The notes under the pieces were generated by a model. It saw only the letters and a list, made by a program, of their open reading frames with translations. It was not told where the DNA came from and searched no databases. A program made the translations under genes and the position numbers. A stretch of DNA of 64,000 nucleotides from the NCBI GenBank assembly GCA_037127315.1, contig JBBBDQ010001922.1, forward strand, positions 1,853,501 through 1,917,500, read 5' to 3'. This document shows positions 1 through 10,155 of this stretch, one piece after another. This DNA comes from Ascarosepion bandense. Lineage: Eukaryota > Mollusca > Cephalopoda > Sepiida > Sepiidae. Position 1 is the stretch's first letter; the number at the start of each line of letters is the position of its first letter.

Positions 1-1690
1 GTCGCTGACAGCGCCATTAAACATAAAAGTACCATTTATTGTTGACAGTAATGCGTTCAGGTAATCGGGGCTTTTTAAGAACGGCACGTGACCGGAAATT
101 GCAGCCAGCTAGCCAATCAGCGATTGAACTGGCGGTGGGGTTCAGAGTAACAACTATCTGTGGTCGGTTACGATGTAAAGAAAAGGATTTGACAAGATGA
201 GGGGAATTTTCACAACGTCTCCAAGGTTTCAGGCAACAATCAGAAAAGCTCCTATAGGTTTTGATGATGTCTGACTGTAGGCAATTGGACTAATAGGACA
301 GGATGATTTTCATTTTTTTTTTTAGAAAATCAACATTGCACTTAGTGTAAAAGCTGAAGTTTGATAAGAACTGACAACAAAAATTAAATTCATAGCTTTT
401 ACCAATTTTTAAGTATTTAGTTTTAAAGATCGTCTGAAAAAATGTAAAGAATGCCTAATTTCTACAGGTTTTTGCTTATAAATTGACTTTCAAATTTCAT
501 AATTTCAAGAATAAATTTAAAAAGTGTTGATAATTTTGTATTAGGTACATTAAATGGTAAATATATTCAGACCAGAATTCTAAAAACTGTGTAAAAGATT
601 GCAAAATATTACAAAAATGCTTACCCAATGAATAACGCCTTACACCATTTATTATTTCATAATTAATAAAAGCAAAAAAAAAAAAAGATAAAATTATATA
701 TAACACTAAATTACAACTGGGGATAAATTATACAAGTTTTTTAAAATTTTAAATTTGCATTATTTATTCAAATATTGCACTAAAACTACTGTTATGTATA
801 ACATTACATCATAATAATAAAGCTAGATTGCTCAGTAGAATTTCCCTTTGAAGTAAATGAAGAGTTTATTTGATGGCACAATAATTTAGTAATGATGTGC
901 TTGTACAATGCATCTTCTCCATATAGAGTTAAGTAAAGCTTCAGTAAATTGTAAGTTTGATAATACTGTGCTACAGAGATTTCACTGATTAACTGAATGA
1001 AATGCAACGCTATCATTTTGAGCCTAAACTTAATCTTTAAACTAGTTTCCCCCACCAAAAAAACAAAAACAAAAAATAATAAAAGAACAAAAAAAAATAA
1101 ACCGTAACAATTTGTGAAAAAATACCGTGTCATTATTTTTCATGTTTTTAACCTAACGTTCAAATTGAGTGCAATATTACGGTTTCAAAATCAATATCAC
1201 AGTTTCAAAATCGACCTGGATTAATGAATTGGATTTGTATTCCTAAAGTCTGAAAAGTTGTCTCAGATAAAATCCGAGGAGAATGCAAAATATATTTCGG
1301 TCTCGAAGCTTTTCATTATCCGTGAAACAAATAATAGATTGTTGAAGAAGACCTTTTAATTCTGCATTTACTGCAATACAACGAGTCCTTCCTACCGCTA
1401 CCAAATAAAAAAAAGGATTTATATACTAATATTTGTTTCAAATTAGTGTTTGGAGTTGTTGGTTCTCTGTTAGACAAACACTTAAAAACGCCTACTTGAC
1501 ATACGCGTCTCTTGATCCACACATTCTATTTTAATGTTCATTAATTATTATAGTATTGTCATAAATAGCGATAAAATATAAGGACAAACAATACTAGACT
1601 CATACCAATAAATAAGAGTTTGACAAAGTAATCGGCTAAACACTTCTGAAACATATATGTTAAGTCCGTAACCAGAGAGGATAATCTAGA
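1..1690. other. Unassigned, mostly AT-rich stretch
   Basis: No coding region, repeat or RNA was recognised. The first 200 bases are clearly less AT-rich than the rest and contain a CACGTG core near 86 and a CCAAT box (AGCCAATCAG) near 112. The remainder is A/T homopolymer-rich, and its short reading frames show no family similarity. Confidence 0.5.
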
Positions 1691-1695
1691 AAGAT

Positions 1696-2346
1696 CTATA
1701 TACAGAGCTCAATGAATATTATCAATAGCAATATGATATACATAAAGGAAAAATCTATTTAATATAAAATATTAGAGAAACCATATAGAGAGCTCAATGG
1801 ATATTACCCAGAGCAATATGATATACATAAAGGAAAAATCTATTTAATATAAAATATTAGGGAATCCATATAGAGAGCTCAATGGATATTACCCAGAGCA
1901 ATATGATATACATAAAGGAAAAATCTATTTAATATAAAATATTAGGGAATCCATATAGAGAGCTCAATGGATATTACCCAGAGCAATATGATATACATAA
2001 AGGAAAAATCTATTTAATATAAAATATTAGGGAATCCATATAGAGAGCTCAATGGATATTACCCAGAGCAATATGATATACATAAAGGAAAAATCTATTT
2101 AATATAAAATATTAGGGAATCCATATAGAGAGCTCAATGGATATTACCCAGAGCAATACGATATACATAAAGGAAAAATCTATTTAATATAAAATATTAG
2201 GGAAACCATATAGAGAGCTCAATGGATATTACCCAGAGCAATATGATATACATAAAGGAAAAATCTATTTAATATAAAATATTAGGGAATCCATATAGAG
2301 AGCTCAATGGATATTACCCAGAGCAATATGATATACATAAAGGAAA
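1696..2346. repeat. 85-bp tandem satellite, about 7.7 copies
   Basis: The landmark CCATATAGAGAGCTCAATGG recurs at 1781, 1866, 1951, 2036, 2121, 2206 and 2291, exactly 85 bp apart, with only a few substitutions between units. The first unit is the most diverged. Single diverged relatives of the unit (GAGCTCAATGGAT plus CAATATGATA, or their reverse complements) occur near 15020, 28990-29060 and 63110, so the array is a local amplification of part of a dispersed element. Confidence 0.95.
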
Positions 2347-2689
2347 ACAGAACACATCGTCTAAAACGGTAGTTAAACCTGTTGAGTTTTCTTTTATTCA
2401 TATTAATCTTTTTTGCGCATATTTTTTAGTATTCTAACGGATAAGAATGCTTAACTAGTAAAAACTGTAGTACAACACACAGAGAATAAATATACCGAAT
2501 ACAACACGCTTGAGAATGGCTAAAGCACTAGCCGAAAACGCTTAGAACAATAAAAGCTATTGAGAATTTTTATGCTAATTAACCCTAAAAAAGGAAAAAT
2601 GTTAGAATGCTGGGAAAACTAAATAAAAGTCTGATTAAATTATCTTTGTTGGCTGCATTCAATGAAAGATGCATAAAAGAAAAGTTTAT

Positions 2690-2746
<57 letters not shown>

Positions 2747-3034
2747 AATAAAACCGACTCTGTACGTATTCTAATCTTAAAATGTTACACAAGTAATTTT
2801 TAAAGACCACGAATAACCAGCAGAATCTAACTCCGTTATTGTCCTCGGCTATAGAGCTTTGGACAAAGAGGGAAAAAAAAAGAAAACTGCGTAGGACCGA
2901 CAATACATACAGTTCTTCACAGCAAAGAAAAAAACCCTCCAACGGAACGAACCACAAGGAAAGAAACGAAAAGTGCTCGATACTAAACTAACCAAAAAGA
3001 GTTAACAAAAAGGCAGTCACGCAGAGCAAAAACA
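2347..3034. other. Flank between satellite and foldback element
   Basis: Contains a (TA)n-(TAA)n microsatellite at 2694-2748. The A-rich segment 2880-3034 resembles the flank of the foldback at 51473-51560 (in reverse) and part of 29190-29340, so it is probably the outer part of the same element type. No coding capacity was recognised. Confidence 0.45.
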
Positions 3035-3060
3035 CACGAAAAAAATCGCAAGATCGCCAA

Positions 3061-3096
3061 GACCTACCGCGGTTTCGCACAACGGCTCGTCAGGGC
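3061..3096 (-). ncRNA. Hammerhead ribozyme motif, left arm of foldback
   Basis: On the minus strand: GCC, CTGACGA, a short stem II hairpin, GAAA, palindrome ACCGCGGT, A (cleavage site after GUA), GGTC. Stem I is GCC/GGT (two GC pairs and a GU). Stem II pairs only GC/GC around a six-base loop, so it is weak. Stem III is a perfect loopless palindrome. The required core bases are present; activity is uncertain because of the short stems. Confidence 0.5.
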
Positions 3097-3208
3097 AAAG
3101 GCAGACCAAGGACTAATCAAATAAATAGATAGACAACCCCTTCCCCCAAATGGGTTAGTCTTTAATAGGTGTCTATCTATTTATTTGATTAGTCCTTGGT
3201 CTGCCTTT

Positions 3209-3244
3209 GCCCTGACGAGCCGTTGTGCGAAACCGCGGTAGGTC
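3209..3244 (+). ncRNA. Hammerhead ribozyme motif, right arm of foldback
   Basis: Exact mirror copy of the minus-strand motif at 3061-3096, so transcription from either side would give the same core. Same features: CTGACGA, GAAA, palindromic ACCGCGGT, GUA cleavage triplet. Confidence 0.5.
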
Positions 3245-3284
3245 TTGGCGATCTTGCGATTTTTTTCGTGTATATATATATATA

Positions 3285-3412
3285 TAAGTCAAAAGGAAAT
3301 CTTATCTTAGCTAAGCGTTTCGGTCTATGAGGGACATTATCAGGCAAATACTAAAACCACTGAGAGGACTAAATATCTCAGCTAAGATAAGTTTTTCTTT
3401 TCTTTTTGTCAT
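3285..3412. repeat. Small degraded inverted repeat with ribozyme-like relic
   Basis: CTTATCTTAGCT at 3301 and AGCTAAGATAAG at 3379 are inverted, with poly-T/A extensions. The minus strand reads CTGATAA ... GAAACGC, which resembles the hammerhead core with G8 changed to A, so it is likely dead. Confidence 0.45.
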
Positions 3413-3471
3413 ATTTCTCTATTACAAATACACCGTCTTTAAAGTTTGCACACACACACACACATACACAT

Positions 3472-3990
3472 CTAAACTTATTTATTAATGGAACTTTGTC
3501 TGTGTGTGTGTGTGTGTATGTGTCCGCTAACTATAGACTCCGAAACGGCTGAACCGATTTTCTTGAAAATTTACACTGTTTTACTATAAGCGTCTTTGAG
3601 AGTTCTTAGCTAGGTTTTGTGTCGAAGGAGTGGTCCGATTTTAATCAAATTTGATACACTCATAGACAAAGACATAAGAAACGATATTCAGAAGTTTTAA
3701 GGTTGAAATACTTACAATAGTGCAGAAAATCCATAATATACATATATAAAAGGCAAGATGTTTGTGCGTGTGTCTGTTTATCTGTCTGTATATCTTTTAT
3801 ACAAATACACAATTTTTATCCGATTCTCTCCAAAATTTCTTTTCAATTTGTCAAACATTTTTCTTTCAAAACTCTCCTTGGTATATAAAAAATTGAATAT
3901 TGTTGTCCCATTTTTTATTCTTGAGGTAAATCTAAATGTAAATTCTATAGATCACAACAATAGTCAGGCCCTATTTTAGTTAGAAACGGG
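3472..3990 (+). mobile_element. Helitron-like repeat, front part
   Basis: Begins AACTTATTTATTAATGG plus a (TG)n run, then the shared block (CCGAAACGGCTGAACCGATT, GGAGTGGTCCGATTTTAATC) and AAAAGGCAAGATGTTTGTG at 3748. Matches the complete copies at 52725-53464 and 60436-61160 but lacks their 3' hairpin and CTAG end; after about 3850 the sequence diverges. Confidence 0.6.
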
Positions 3991-4399
3991 AAAAAATTTT
4001 GCAAAGCCGACCGAAGACCGTCATTCATTTTTATCTTTTTTATTTACAAGTATCTATCTCCCCATCCTCCTGACCAGCATTTTGTCCTGTTTGCAAATCT
4101 GACATACATTTCCCCTCCTGTTTATATTTTGCCCTTCCCACTTTTCTTTCTTTTTTTTTCTTTCTCCTCTTCTTTGCTTCTTTCTTTGCCTTTTATTCGC
4201 TACGGTTTTTTTTTCATTTTCTCGAATTCATTTAACCGAAATGATCGTAGGATCCTGTAAATTTTGAATTTTTATATATAAAAACTATATATTGGCTTCG
4301 TAAAAAATAAATTTGATTACATTGAGCCCTCTGACTGGATCAGTTTTAATATATAATTTTAACAATTAACATTAATAGGATTTTACGATCAAGCCGCTT

Positions 4400-4460
<61 letters not shown>
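3991..4460. other. CT-rich stretch and small dispersed repeat
   Basis: 4030-4230 is C/T-rich without recognised content. 4315-4395 (CATTGAGCCCTC ... GATCAGTTTTAATAT ... TTAATAGGATTTTACGATC) recurs at about 13485-13560 and 51865-51950, each time leading into a (TA)n tract; here the tract is 4404-4459. Confidence 0.45.
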
Positions 4461-4461
<1 letters not shown>

Positions 4462-4588
4462 AGGTAAAGAGAACCAACAGTTTTACTATTCTTAGTTCTC
4501 CGGCATTTACTTTTTTTTTTAAAAAAGTGCTCAATACAATAAATATTGTAGAATAAAAATCATTTTCACAACTATGGTCTAACATAGC

Positions 4589-4636
4589 CTGATGACAAGA
4601 TAGAAATCATGAAACAGAAATTTTCGTATTGCAATC
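4589..4636 (+). ncRNA. Degraded hammerhead motif
   Basis: CTGATGA at 4589 and GAAA at 4611 are kept, followed by CAGAAATTTTCGTATTGCAAT. The tail matches the Penelope-type motif at 33437-33493 (GAAAC..AGAAATTTC..GTGTCGCAAT). Stem II and stem I pair poorly, so this is probably a dead copy. Confidence 0.35.
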
Positions 4637-4661
4637 TATTTTTCATTAAAGAACAAATTTA

Positions 4662-4715
<54 letters not shown>

Positions 4716-4867
4716 CAAGCAGTGTGGGTATAAAAGAAGCCAAAGGAGTATCCTGTATATACAGTGGTAGGATAACAGGCTAAGAGAGCTCTAAATATAT
4801 ATGTATATAAATACATATAAAGCAAATATAAGAAAAATAAAGGCAGACACGTTATTTCATGGTGAAT

Positions 4868-4910
4868 CGGAAGTGTAGGCCTATTTCAGGTGAACCATCG
4901 TCAGCTTCCG
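4868..4910 (-). ncRNA. Hammerhead-like motif, U16.1 replaced by C
   Basis: Minus strand: CGGAAG, CTGACGA, TGGTTCACCT, GAAA, palindrome TAGGCCTA, CA, CTTCCG. Stem I (CGGAAG/CTTCCG) is a perfect 6 bp. The cleavage triplet reads ACA, not NUH, so self-cleavage is doubtful. Confidence 0.45.
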
Positions 4911-5026
4911 TCTTTATTTTACAAAGGATTTTACACAAATGTAAATTTGTGTAAAATTTTGCAAATTTTACTTTGTGTAAAATTGTGCAAATTTTACTTT
5001 GTGTAAAATCCTTTGTAAAATAAAGA

Positions 5027-5069
5027 CGGAAGCTGACGATGGTTCACCTGAAATAGGCCTACACTTCCG
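5027..5069 (+). ncRNA. Hammerhead-like motif, right arm twin
   Basis: Exact reverse-complement twin of 4868-4910 with the same ACA triplet. Because the apparent core change is shared, it probably preceded or accompanied the inversion that made the foldback. Confidence 0.45.
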
Positions 5070-5199
5070 ATTCACCATGAAATAACGTGTCTGCCTTAAG
5101 TTTTCTTATATATATATATATGGAGGAAGGGAGGGAGATAAAGAAAGAGAGTGTGGGGGAGATGAATAAAAAATTTCGCATATTGAGTGCTGGTGCTAA

Positions 5200-5600
5200 T
5201 AGAATAGTGCTCGATGTATCGAGAAAAATTGTTGGAGTAGAAGAGGCGGTTGCATTTAGTTATTTCAACAGTAAAAGCGTGGAATCCAGATGCCAATTAA
5301 GTAGAACACTTACATTCCTCAATTCGGGTCGTCAGAGAAAAAAGTTCGTCAAAGCAGTTGCCATGAAAATATTTGTAGACAGAGGAAAGCCACGTCAAGT
5401 CGTTGAGAAAGCGACAGAAGTCGAGATGCCATATCAGGATCAATTATATCGCAGATCTTTCTTTAAATTTTGTCAAGGACGTCAGGATGAATACCAGTAG
5501 CACCAGAGAAAATATGGCAACAGTTTTCAAGACACGGACGAATGGTAGATTCATAAATGGGAAAGACCAGTAATAGTGGATTTGAGAAGCCTATTTCCCG
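5200..5600 (-). pseudogene. LINE-alpha reverse transcriptase C-terminal fragment
   Basis: Minus-strand translation with frameshifts gives pieces such as VLDKI*RKICDIIDPDMASR and RLASGFHAFTVEITKC, matching the region between the RT domain and the 3' end in the other LINE-alpha copies (for example 30617-31219). The long plus-strand frame 5087-5500 is its antisense shadow. Confidence 0.65.
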
Positions 5601-5639
5601 AAACATTTATGTAAGATAAATAATTTATGTTTAAACCGA

Positions 5640-6100
5640 CACTAACATTTTTTTTAATCCTATCACCCCGAGCAAGACGGTAACGCCACTGATGTGCAGG
5701 GGGCTACGCAATCGTGAAAAGATTAGAAAAGAGAAAGCCGGAAAGCACATCCTAAACAGGGAATAAGAGATGAGCCTCTTAACCTGTTCAATAAACGTGG
5801 GTGGAGTGTGAACCGGGCAATAGATAGATCTATCTACTCCAATTGAAAAAAAAAACAAAAAACAAAACAAAATGAGAAGATTGGAAAAAGGGAAAGCCGG
5901 AAACCACATCCTAAACAGGGAACAAGGGATGAGCCTCTTAACCTTTTCAATAGACGTGGGTGGAGTGTGAACCGGGCGATAGATAGATCTATCTATTCCA
6001 ATTGAAAAAGTGAGAAGATTGGAAAAGAGAAAGCCGGAAACCATATCCTAAACAGGGAACGAGGGATGAGCCTCTTAACCTGTTCAATAGACGTTTACTT
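5640..6100 (-). mobile_element. LINE-alpha 3' UTR, three tandem sub-repeats
   Basis: Starts at the LINE-alpha tail on the minus strand (rc of ATCACCCCGAGCAAGACGG at 5659), then three repeats of about 140-160 bp marked by GTTCAATAGACGTGG-type motifs near 5787, 5946 and 6083. The same 3' UTR variant occurs at 25505-25700, 26616-27082 and 39148-39320. Confidence 0.75.
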
Positions 6101-7165
6101 CAGTAAGTTAATGCCGAATGTGTCCTGTATAAAAACAGGTTATCTCAAACATTACAACTACCATAGTGCATGGATACCTTCAAATATATGGTAATAGTAA
6201 TATTGTCTTCACTTTTCAGTCTCCATAGAGTCAAAAAGCGTATCCACGCCCTTGCGGGAGACAGATTATTTTCTACCCTTCCATTTCTTTCCCACAGACA
6301 AACGTAGAAAGCCTCTGTTGCTCTATGGCTATTTCTACGGCAAGTGTACCGCTAAACAACATTCCTTAGTTTCACCCGTTCTTAATTCATGGCGAAAATC
6401 CATTGTACCATACACAATTTAGCAACCCACCGGTGAGATATGAATATCACTCGATCAATTTCTTCTCACGAACCGCTTGTCTGTGGCACCAACTCCCAAG
6501 ATCACTAGAATCTTACCCTGTTCAAGCCTTGCGTTAACAATGATCCTCCCCGCTTATCCACATAAAATGTCCTCCTACCTCGATAGGTTCCCGGATCTTG
6601 TACAGATGAACATTATTGTAAATAAAAAATATATATACCTACCCTTTTCTTATGACGAAACATTTTGAATTCATTTAGGCAATTTTAATCAAATTCTGCT
6701 TATCATCTTTCCCTGGTCATCGGATGGGATCAAATTGTAGTATCTGTTCTCCTTGTAAATTATATGCATTAACCGTTTACTTATAATACTTATAATTATT
6801 TGGCATCATTTATCGAGCAGTCTTTCATTTGAAATTGATAAAATCTTTCTATTAAAATACGTTTCTTAAGTCCAGTAAATGTTATTCCTCTTTCCAGTAT
6901 CCATTGACGTTTCCTTCCTAATCTTTTGTCTAAAGTAGTGTGGAACATCAACGTCATTATGCAATTATTTTCTTTCCAAATTACATGTGCTATATATTTT
7001 AATTGTTGCTGGTATTGAAAATCCCTGATGTCATTTCTGTTAATTAGAAGAATTTTTCCTTTTGGTTCTGTAACCCTAGGGCTGAACGCGAATTTTATAT
7101 TTGTTTTTTGTTTTTTTTATTATTATAACAATGGTATAGACCGAATTTATTGATTGCATTTTTTT
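6100..7165. other. No recognised features
   Basis: AT-rich sequence with short frames lacking family similarity. A segment near 6290-6360 weakly resembles 24560-24620 and may be an old dispersed repeat. Confidence 0.4.
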
Positions 7166-7235
7166 ATCGTGTTCACCCAAAGCAAGGTAGTAAAGCCACT
7201 AAGACACAAAAGGTTATTGGGTATGGAAGGAATAG
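7166..7235 (-). mobile_element. LINE-alpha 3' tail, solo
   Basis: Reverse complement of the conserved tail: CACCCAAAGCAAGGTAGTAA and GCCACTAAGACAC correspond to the inverted form of the TGGCGTTACCGCCTTGCTTG tail. No RT coding sequence is attached. Confidence 0.55.
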
Positions 7236-7359
7236 AAAAATTATTAAGGAGCTTGAAAACTTGAAGAGTAATCAGAAGGAAAGTAGATAACGATTGAAAT
7301 AGGATTTAAATTTTGAAGATTAAAGTTGACTGGAGAGCATGGAACCGACAGAGTGTTTC

Positions 7360-7476
7360 ACAAGAGAGAGAGAGTGAGAGAGAGAGAGTGAGAGAGACAG
7401 TGAGAGAGAGAGACAGTGAGAGAGAGAGAGACAGTGAGAGAGAGAGTGAGAGAGAGATAGAGAGAGAGAGAGAGAA
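7360..7476. repeat. (GA)n compound microsatellite
   Basis: GAGAGA runs interrupted by GTGAGAGA and GACAGTGAGAGA units. The minus-strand reading frame across it is a Leu-Ser repeat and is not a gene. Confidence 0.95.
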
Positions 7477-8110
7477 ATTGTGAGCATAGTAGTTGTCATA
7501 AATGCCGTTTTAGAAAAGTAAGGCGATTTTAGCAATTAGAAACCATCCAAGTTATTAAATTCAGAAGATGAAGAAATGAGGCCGAAGATAGTAAAATGTA
7601 AAATCATGTATAGGTGTTTTTTAGTGATACTGGATGCGATTTTAAAACGACACTGAGGCAGACGTACAAAAGTAAATGAAAAGAAAAGAAAAGAAAAAAA
7701 AGGATGACGTTACGTGACTTAGTTTCTGAGGAGAAACATGACATCAGTTAAAAAAAAAAACAACGATAAAATTTGTTTACAGGAATTCAGTGGCTCGGAA
7801 GTGAGAATCTTATGACTTCCGCATCAAAGGTTCTGTTTAATTTAGAAATGAAATCTCTACACCTACGTGAGAAACAGCAGCTTTTTAGAATCACTGATTA
7901 AATTAAAAAAACAAAAACAAAAAAAAAACAAAAAAAATAAAAAACAAAAAACAAACAACAACCAAGGTTGACGAATAATGTTCTTAATTGGATCGATACA
8001 ATGTCTACTATGGTTAGCGTTGAATAAAACATAGTACAAAGCCGAAATGGGTGCAAGTAGACTTTTTTGCATCATTCTTTTAATAGGGAAGCCCTGTTTA
8101 TATATGAAAT
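7477..8110. other. No recognised features
   Basis: Moderately AT-rich, with A-homopolymer clusters at 7690-7700, 7750-7760 and 7905-7950. No transposon or gene similarity was seen. Confidence 0.4.
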
Positions 8111-8159
8111 GAAATCACTATATATATATATATATATATATGTACGTGTGTGTGTGTGT

Positions 8160-8365
8160 GGTGTGGGTGGGTGTGTGTAAAAATGTTTTCTTGTGACGTG
8201 TTACGTCCCTTAGGACTTCATAAAAATATAATATAGAACATTAAAACATTTGAAATTCCCAGGATCCCTCGTTCGTGAGCATGTGTAGTTGCACCAATAA
8301 ATCAAATTTAGTCTGATGAAGTCTTGAAGAAGGAAACGCATCACAAGAAAACGTTTTACATATTG
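8160..8365. repeat. Degraded foldback element
   Basis: AATGTTTTCTTGTGACGTG at 8182 and its inverted partner CATCACAAGAAAACGTTTT at 8339 form imperfect arms. CTGATGA at 8313 with GGAAACG 13 bases on suggests a decayed hammerhead, but stem II does not fold cleanly. Confidence 0.35.
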
Positions 8366-8368
8366 TTA

Positions 8369-8369
<1 letters not shown>

Positions 8370-8450
<81 letters not shown>

Positions 8451-8470
8451 ATGTGTGTGAGTGTGTGTGT
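8370..8470. repeat. (CT)n-(TA)n-(TG)n compound microsatellite
   Basis: CTCTCT from about 8375, TATATA from 8401, then TGTGTGTATGTG to 8470. Overlapping frames are translations of this tract. Confidence 0.95.
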
Positions 8471-8668
8471 GAATTTGAGCACTCTAGCAATTGGGCGCGT
8501 AATATGATATGCGCTAAAAAGATCGCATACTTCCACCGAACGTTTCGTGGCCCAGGGGTAGAGTCGCCGACTGACGCCAAATCGGTCGGGTTTCGAGCCT
8601 GGGTTGTGTAGCAACCGGAGTCTAACCGTACTGATGAACTGTGATACAGCGAACCAGATATGCGGATG

Positions 8669-8670
<2 letters not shown>
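8471..8670 (+). mobile_element. S element (tRNA-headed SINE with hammerhead end)
   Basis: Starts GAGCACTCTAGCAATTGGGC, includes an A-box-like GTGGCCCAGGGGTAGAGTC and B-box-like GGGTTTCGAGCCTGGG, and ends with the ribozyme region. Here the ribozyme is broken: GAAA is GAAC and the stem III palindrome is lost (CCAGATATGC). A (TA)n tract follows. Confidence 0.75.
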
Positions 8671-8707
<37 letters not shown>

Positions 8708-8818
8708 CGGTCTTATAATCGTCTAAATATTCGTTGAGTTTTCTTCTCAATACTTTTTAATGCGCTGGGTAATATACATTGTTTTCTATTTTTATCTAAT
8801 TAATAATTTCTATAATAT

Positions 8819-9062
8819 CAGTCAGTTAAGTGCCATACGTGATATACGCTTAGGCGATCATCTCTCGAAAGAGACATGACTGACTGGGCAGAAGATTATC
8901 CCGTAGTAGGTTGCCATTGCTTTCTGCGGTAGACTGGTTGTCAGCTAAAGCTATAGAACCCAATCTATCCTGTTATTTAACCCATAACTGGAAGGAAGAG
9001 ACGGATTAATACCTTCCTTAATGGTATTTGCGCGTAAGTGAGTGCAATGAATTCAACTGGCT
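8819..9062 (-). mobile_element. SINE-A, 5'-truncated
   Basis: Minus-strand copy ending in TTAACTGACTG. It contains the conserved AACCAGTCTACCGCAGAAAG-type block and the GAGACATGA inverted motif. It stops at GAATTCAACTGG, before the tRNA-like head. Family members are at 20074, 24664, 34141, 56602, 58468 and 58853. Confidence 0.8.
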
Positions 9063-9480
9063 AACTGCGATAAAATCTGCATTCTATCCTGATGATAATT
9101 AAAAGAGAAACACGCACGCACCTTCTATGTTATAGTTATTTTTGAATTTTGGATATATGCGTTGTAATCGTGAATTTTTTTTTTTTTTTTTTTTTTTTTT
9201 GCAAGATAGGCATTTCAGTAGAAGTGAACTGACCGGGAATTATGAGAAATATAAAATACCATTAAATTGCACTTATATATGGTTTTACTATATTCGTAAT
9301 AAATCTTGTTTAGTGTTGGTTTATTTTGATATAGAGGGCTTCAAGAATTTGAAGTTTTGTCTATTGTTTATTGTTGTGTAGTTTATTGGTGGAGTCAACA
9401 AGTATTTCCCTGTATTTTGACGGTGGAAAAGATTGTGTCTTTCTGTGTTTTTTCGATAGAAATTTTATCCAACAAACGAA
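9063..9480. other. Unassigned stretch with poly-T
   Basis: A 23-base poly-T at 9178-9200, otherwise AT-rich. No feature was recognised before the LINE fragment. Confidence 0.4.
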
Positions 9481-9484
9481 GTGT

Positions 9485-9940
9485 TGTATATTTCATATCT
9501 TCTTCTCCGAGGAACTTAGCTCACTGGTGCTTCCTATATAAACATTTACTCGTGCCACAAGATTAGCAACTAGGTCCCACCCTTTTACTGTGAAACCATT
9601 AAATTTAAACGCAAATTCTACACCATCAGCTTCTTTTCTCGCACTTCCCGCCTGTAGAATTCCCTTCCATTTACTTGCTTTCCCGACAGCTACAATCCCC
9701 AAGAATTTAAATGTAAAGTCAATAGTCATCTCCTATTTCACTAACCTGCATCCTCTCTAGCATGCTCCCTTCTCCGTCCACTCTACTCTCATCACTATTC
9801 ACATCCTTCTCCTACCCACTTCCTGACACCCCCTATAACCTGTCACTCCTTCTCATAACTTTTCTCCTATGTAAACCCCTGCAAAACTGAGGCAGTAAAA
9901 TGCCTTGCTTAGAGCGATATGATTATAAAAAAAATTCTAT
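9485..9940 (+). pseudogene. LINE-alpha RT C-terminus and 3' tail
   Basis: Plus-strand sequence encodes, with breaks, the conserved end of the LINE-alpha RT: ELSSLVLP-like start, TRLATRSHPFTVKP-like, FFSRTSRLWNSLP-like, NLQEFKCKVNSHL-like, then a C/T-rich 3' UTR and the tail GGCAGTAAAATGCCTTGCTT at 9889. Truncated at the 5' side and not functional. Confidence 0.75.
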
Positions 9941-10004
9941 GCTATTATAATGTGGATATAAAGTAGGGGATCAATTCTGCATTACAGTTAATATGTAAAC
10001 TGAC

Positions 10005-10155
10005 TCCTCAACTTATGGTCACAGTCATCCTTCTCATAAGCACTTCCTGACACCCCCTTTAAACTGTCACTCTTTCTCATAAATTTCCTCCTATGTAACT
10101 CCCTGCACAACAGTAGCAGTAAAACGCCTTGTTTGGGGCGATATGATTATTAAAA
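10005..10155 (+). mobile_element. LINE-alpha 3' UTR, second tail
   Basis: Repeats the 3' end of the preceding copy: CACTTCCTGACACCCCCTTT, TGTAACTCCCTGCACAACAG and GCCTTGTTTGGGGCGATATG. Probably a tandem 3' end or a separate short insertion. Confidence 0.7.

Larger units (their letters stand above)
3035..3270. repeat. Foldback element, 101-bp perfect inverted repeat
   Basis: Bases 3035-3135 and 3170-3270 are perfect reverse complements around a 34-bp spacer. Each arm carries a hammerhead-like core (separate entries) on opposite strands. A (TA)n tract follows at once. The core is related to that of the 51337-51472 foldback (CTGACGAGCC..., GAAACC..., GGTAGGT). Confidence 0.9.
4840..5097. repeat. 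Foldback element with 100-bp inverted arms
   Basis: 4840-4939 and 4998-5097 are reverse complements. The 58-bp centre contains two copies of a roughly 28-bp unit (TTTGTGTAAAAT, TTGCAAATTTTAC). Each arm holds a hammerhead-like core on opposite strands. (TA)n lies just upstream of the element and just downstream at 5108-5120. Confidence 0.9.

Noticed and set aside
1696..2346. Possible CRISPR array
   Set aside because: Units are contiguous 85-bp repeats without unique spacers, in eukaryotic-type sequence. The same applies to the 108-bp and 117-bp arrays.
3310..3345. Hammerhead on the minus strand
   Set aside because: The box reads CTGATAA and no acceptable stem III or stem I was found; kept only as part of a degraded inverted repeat.
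5087..5500. 137-residue plus-strand reading frame
   Set aside because: It is the antisense of a LINE-alpha RT fragment whose minus-strand translation matches other LINE-alpha copies.
8313..8350. Hammerhead (CTGATGA ... GGAAACG)
   Set aside because: Stem II does not close against the boxes and no cleavage site pairs with the 5' flank.
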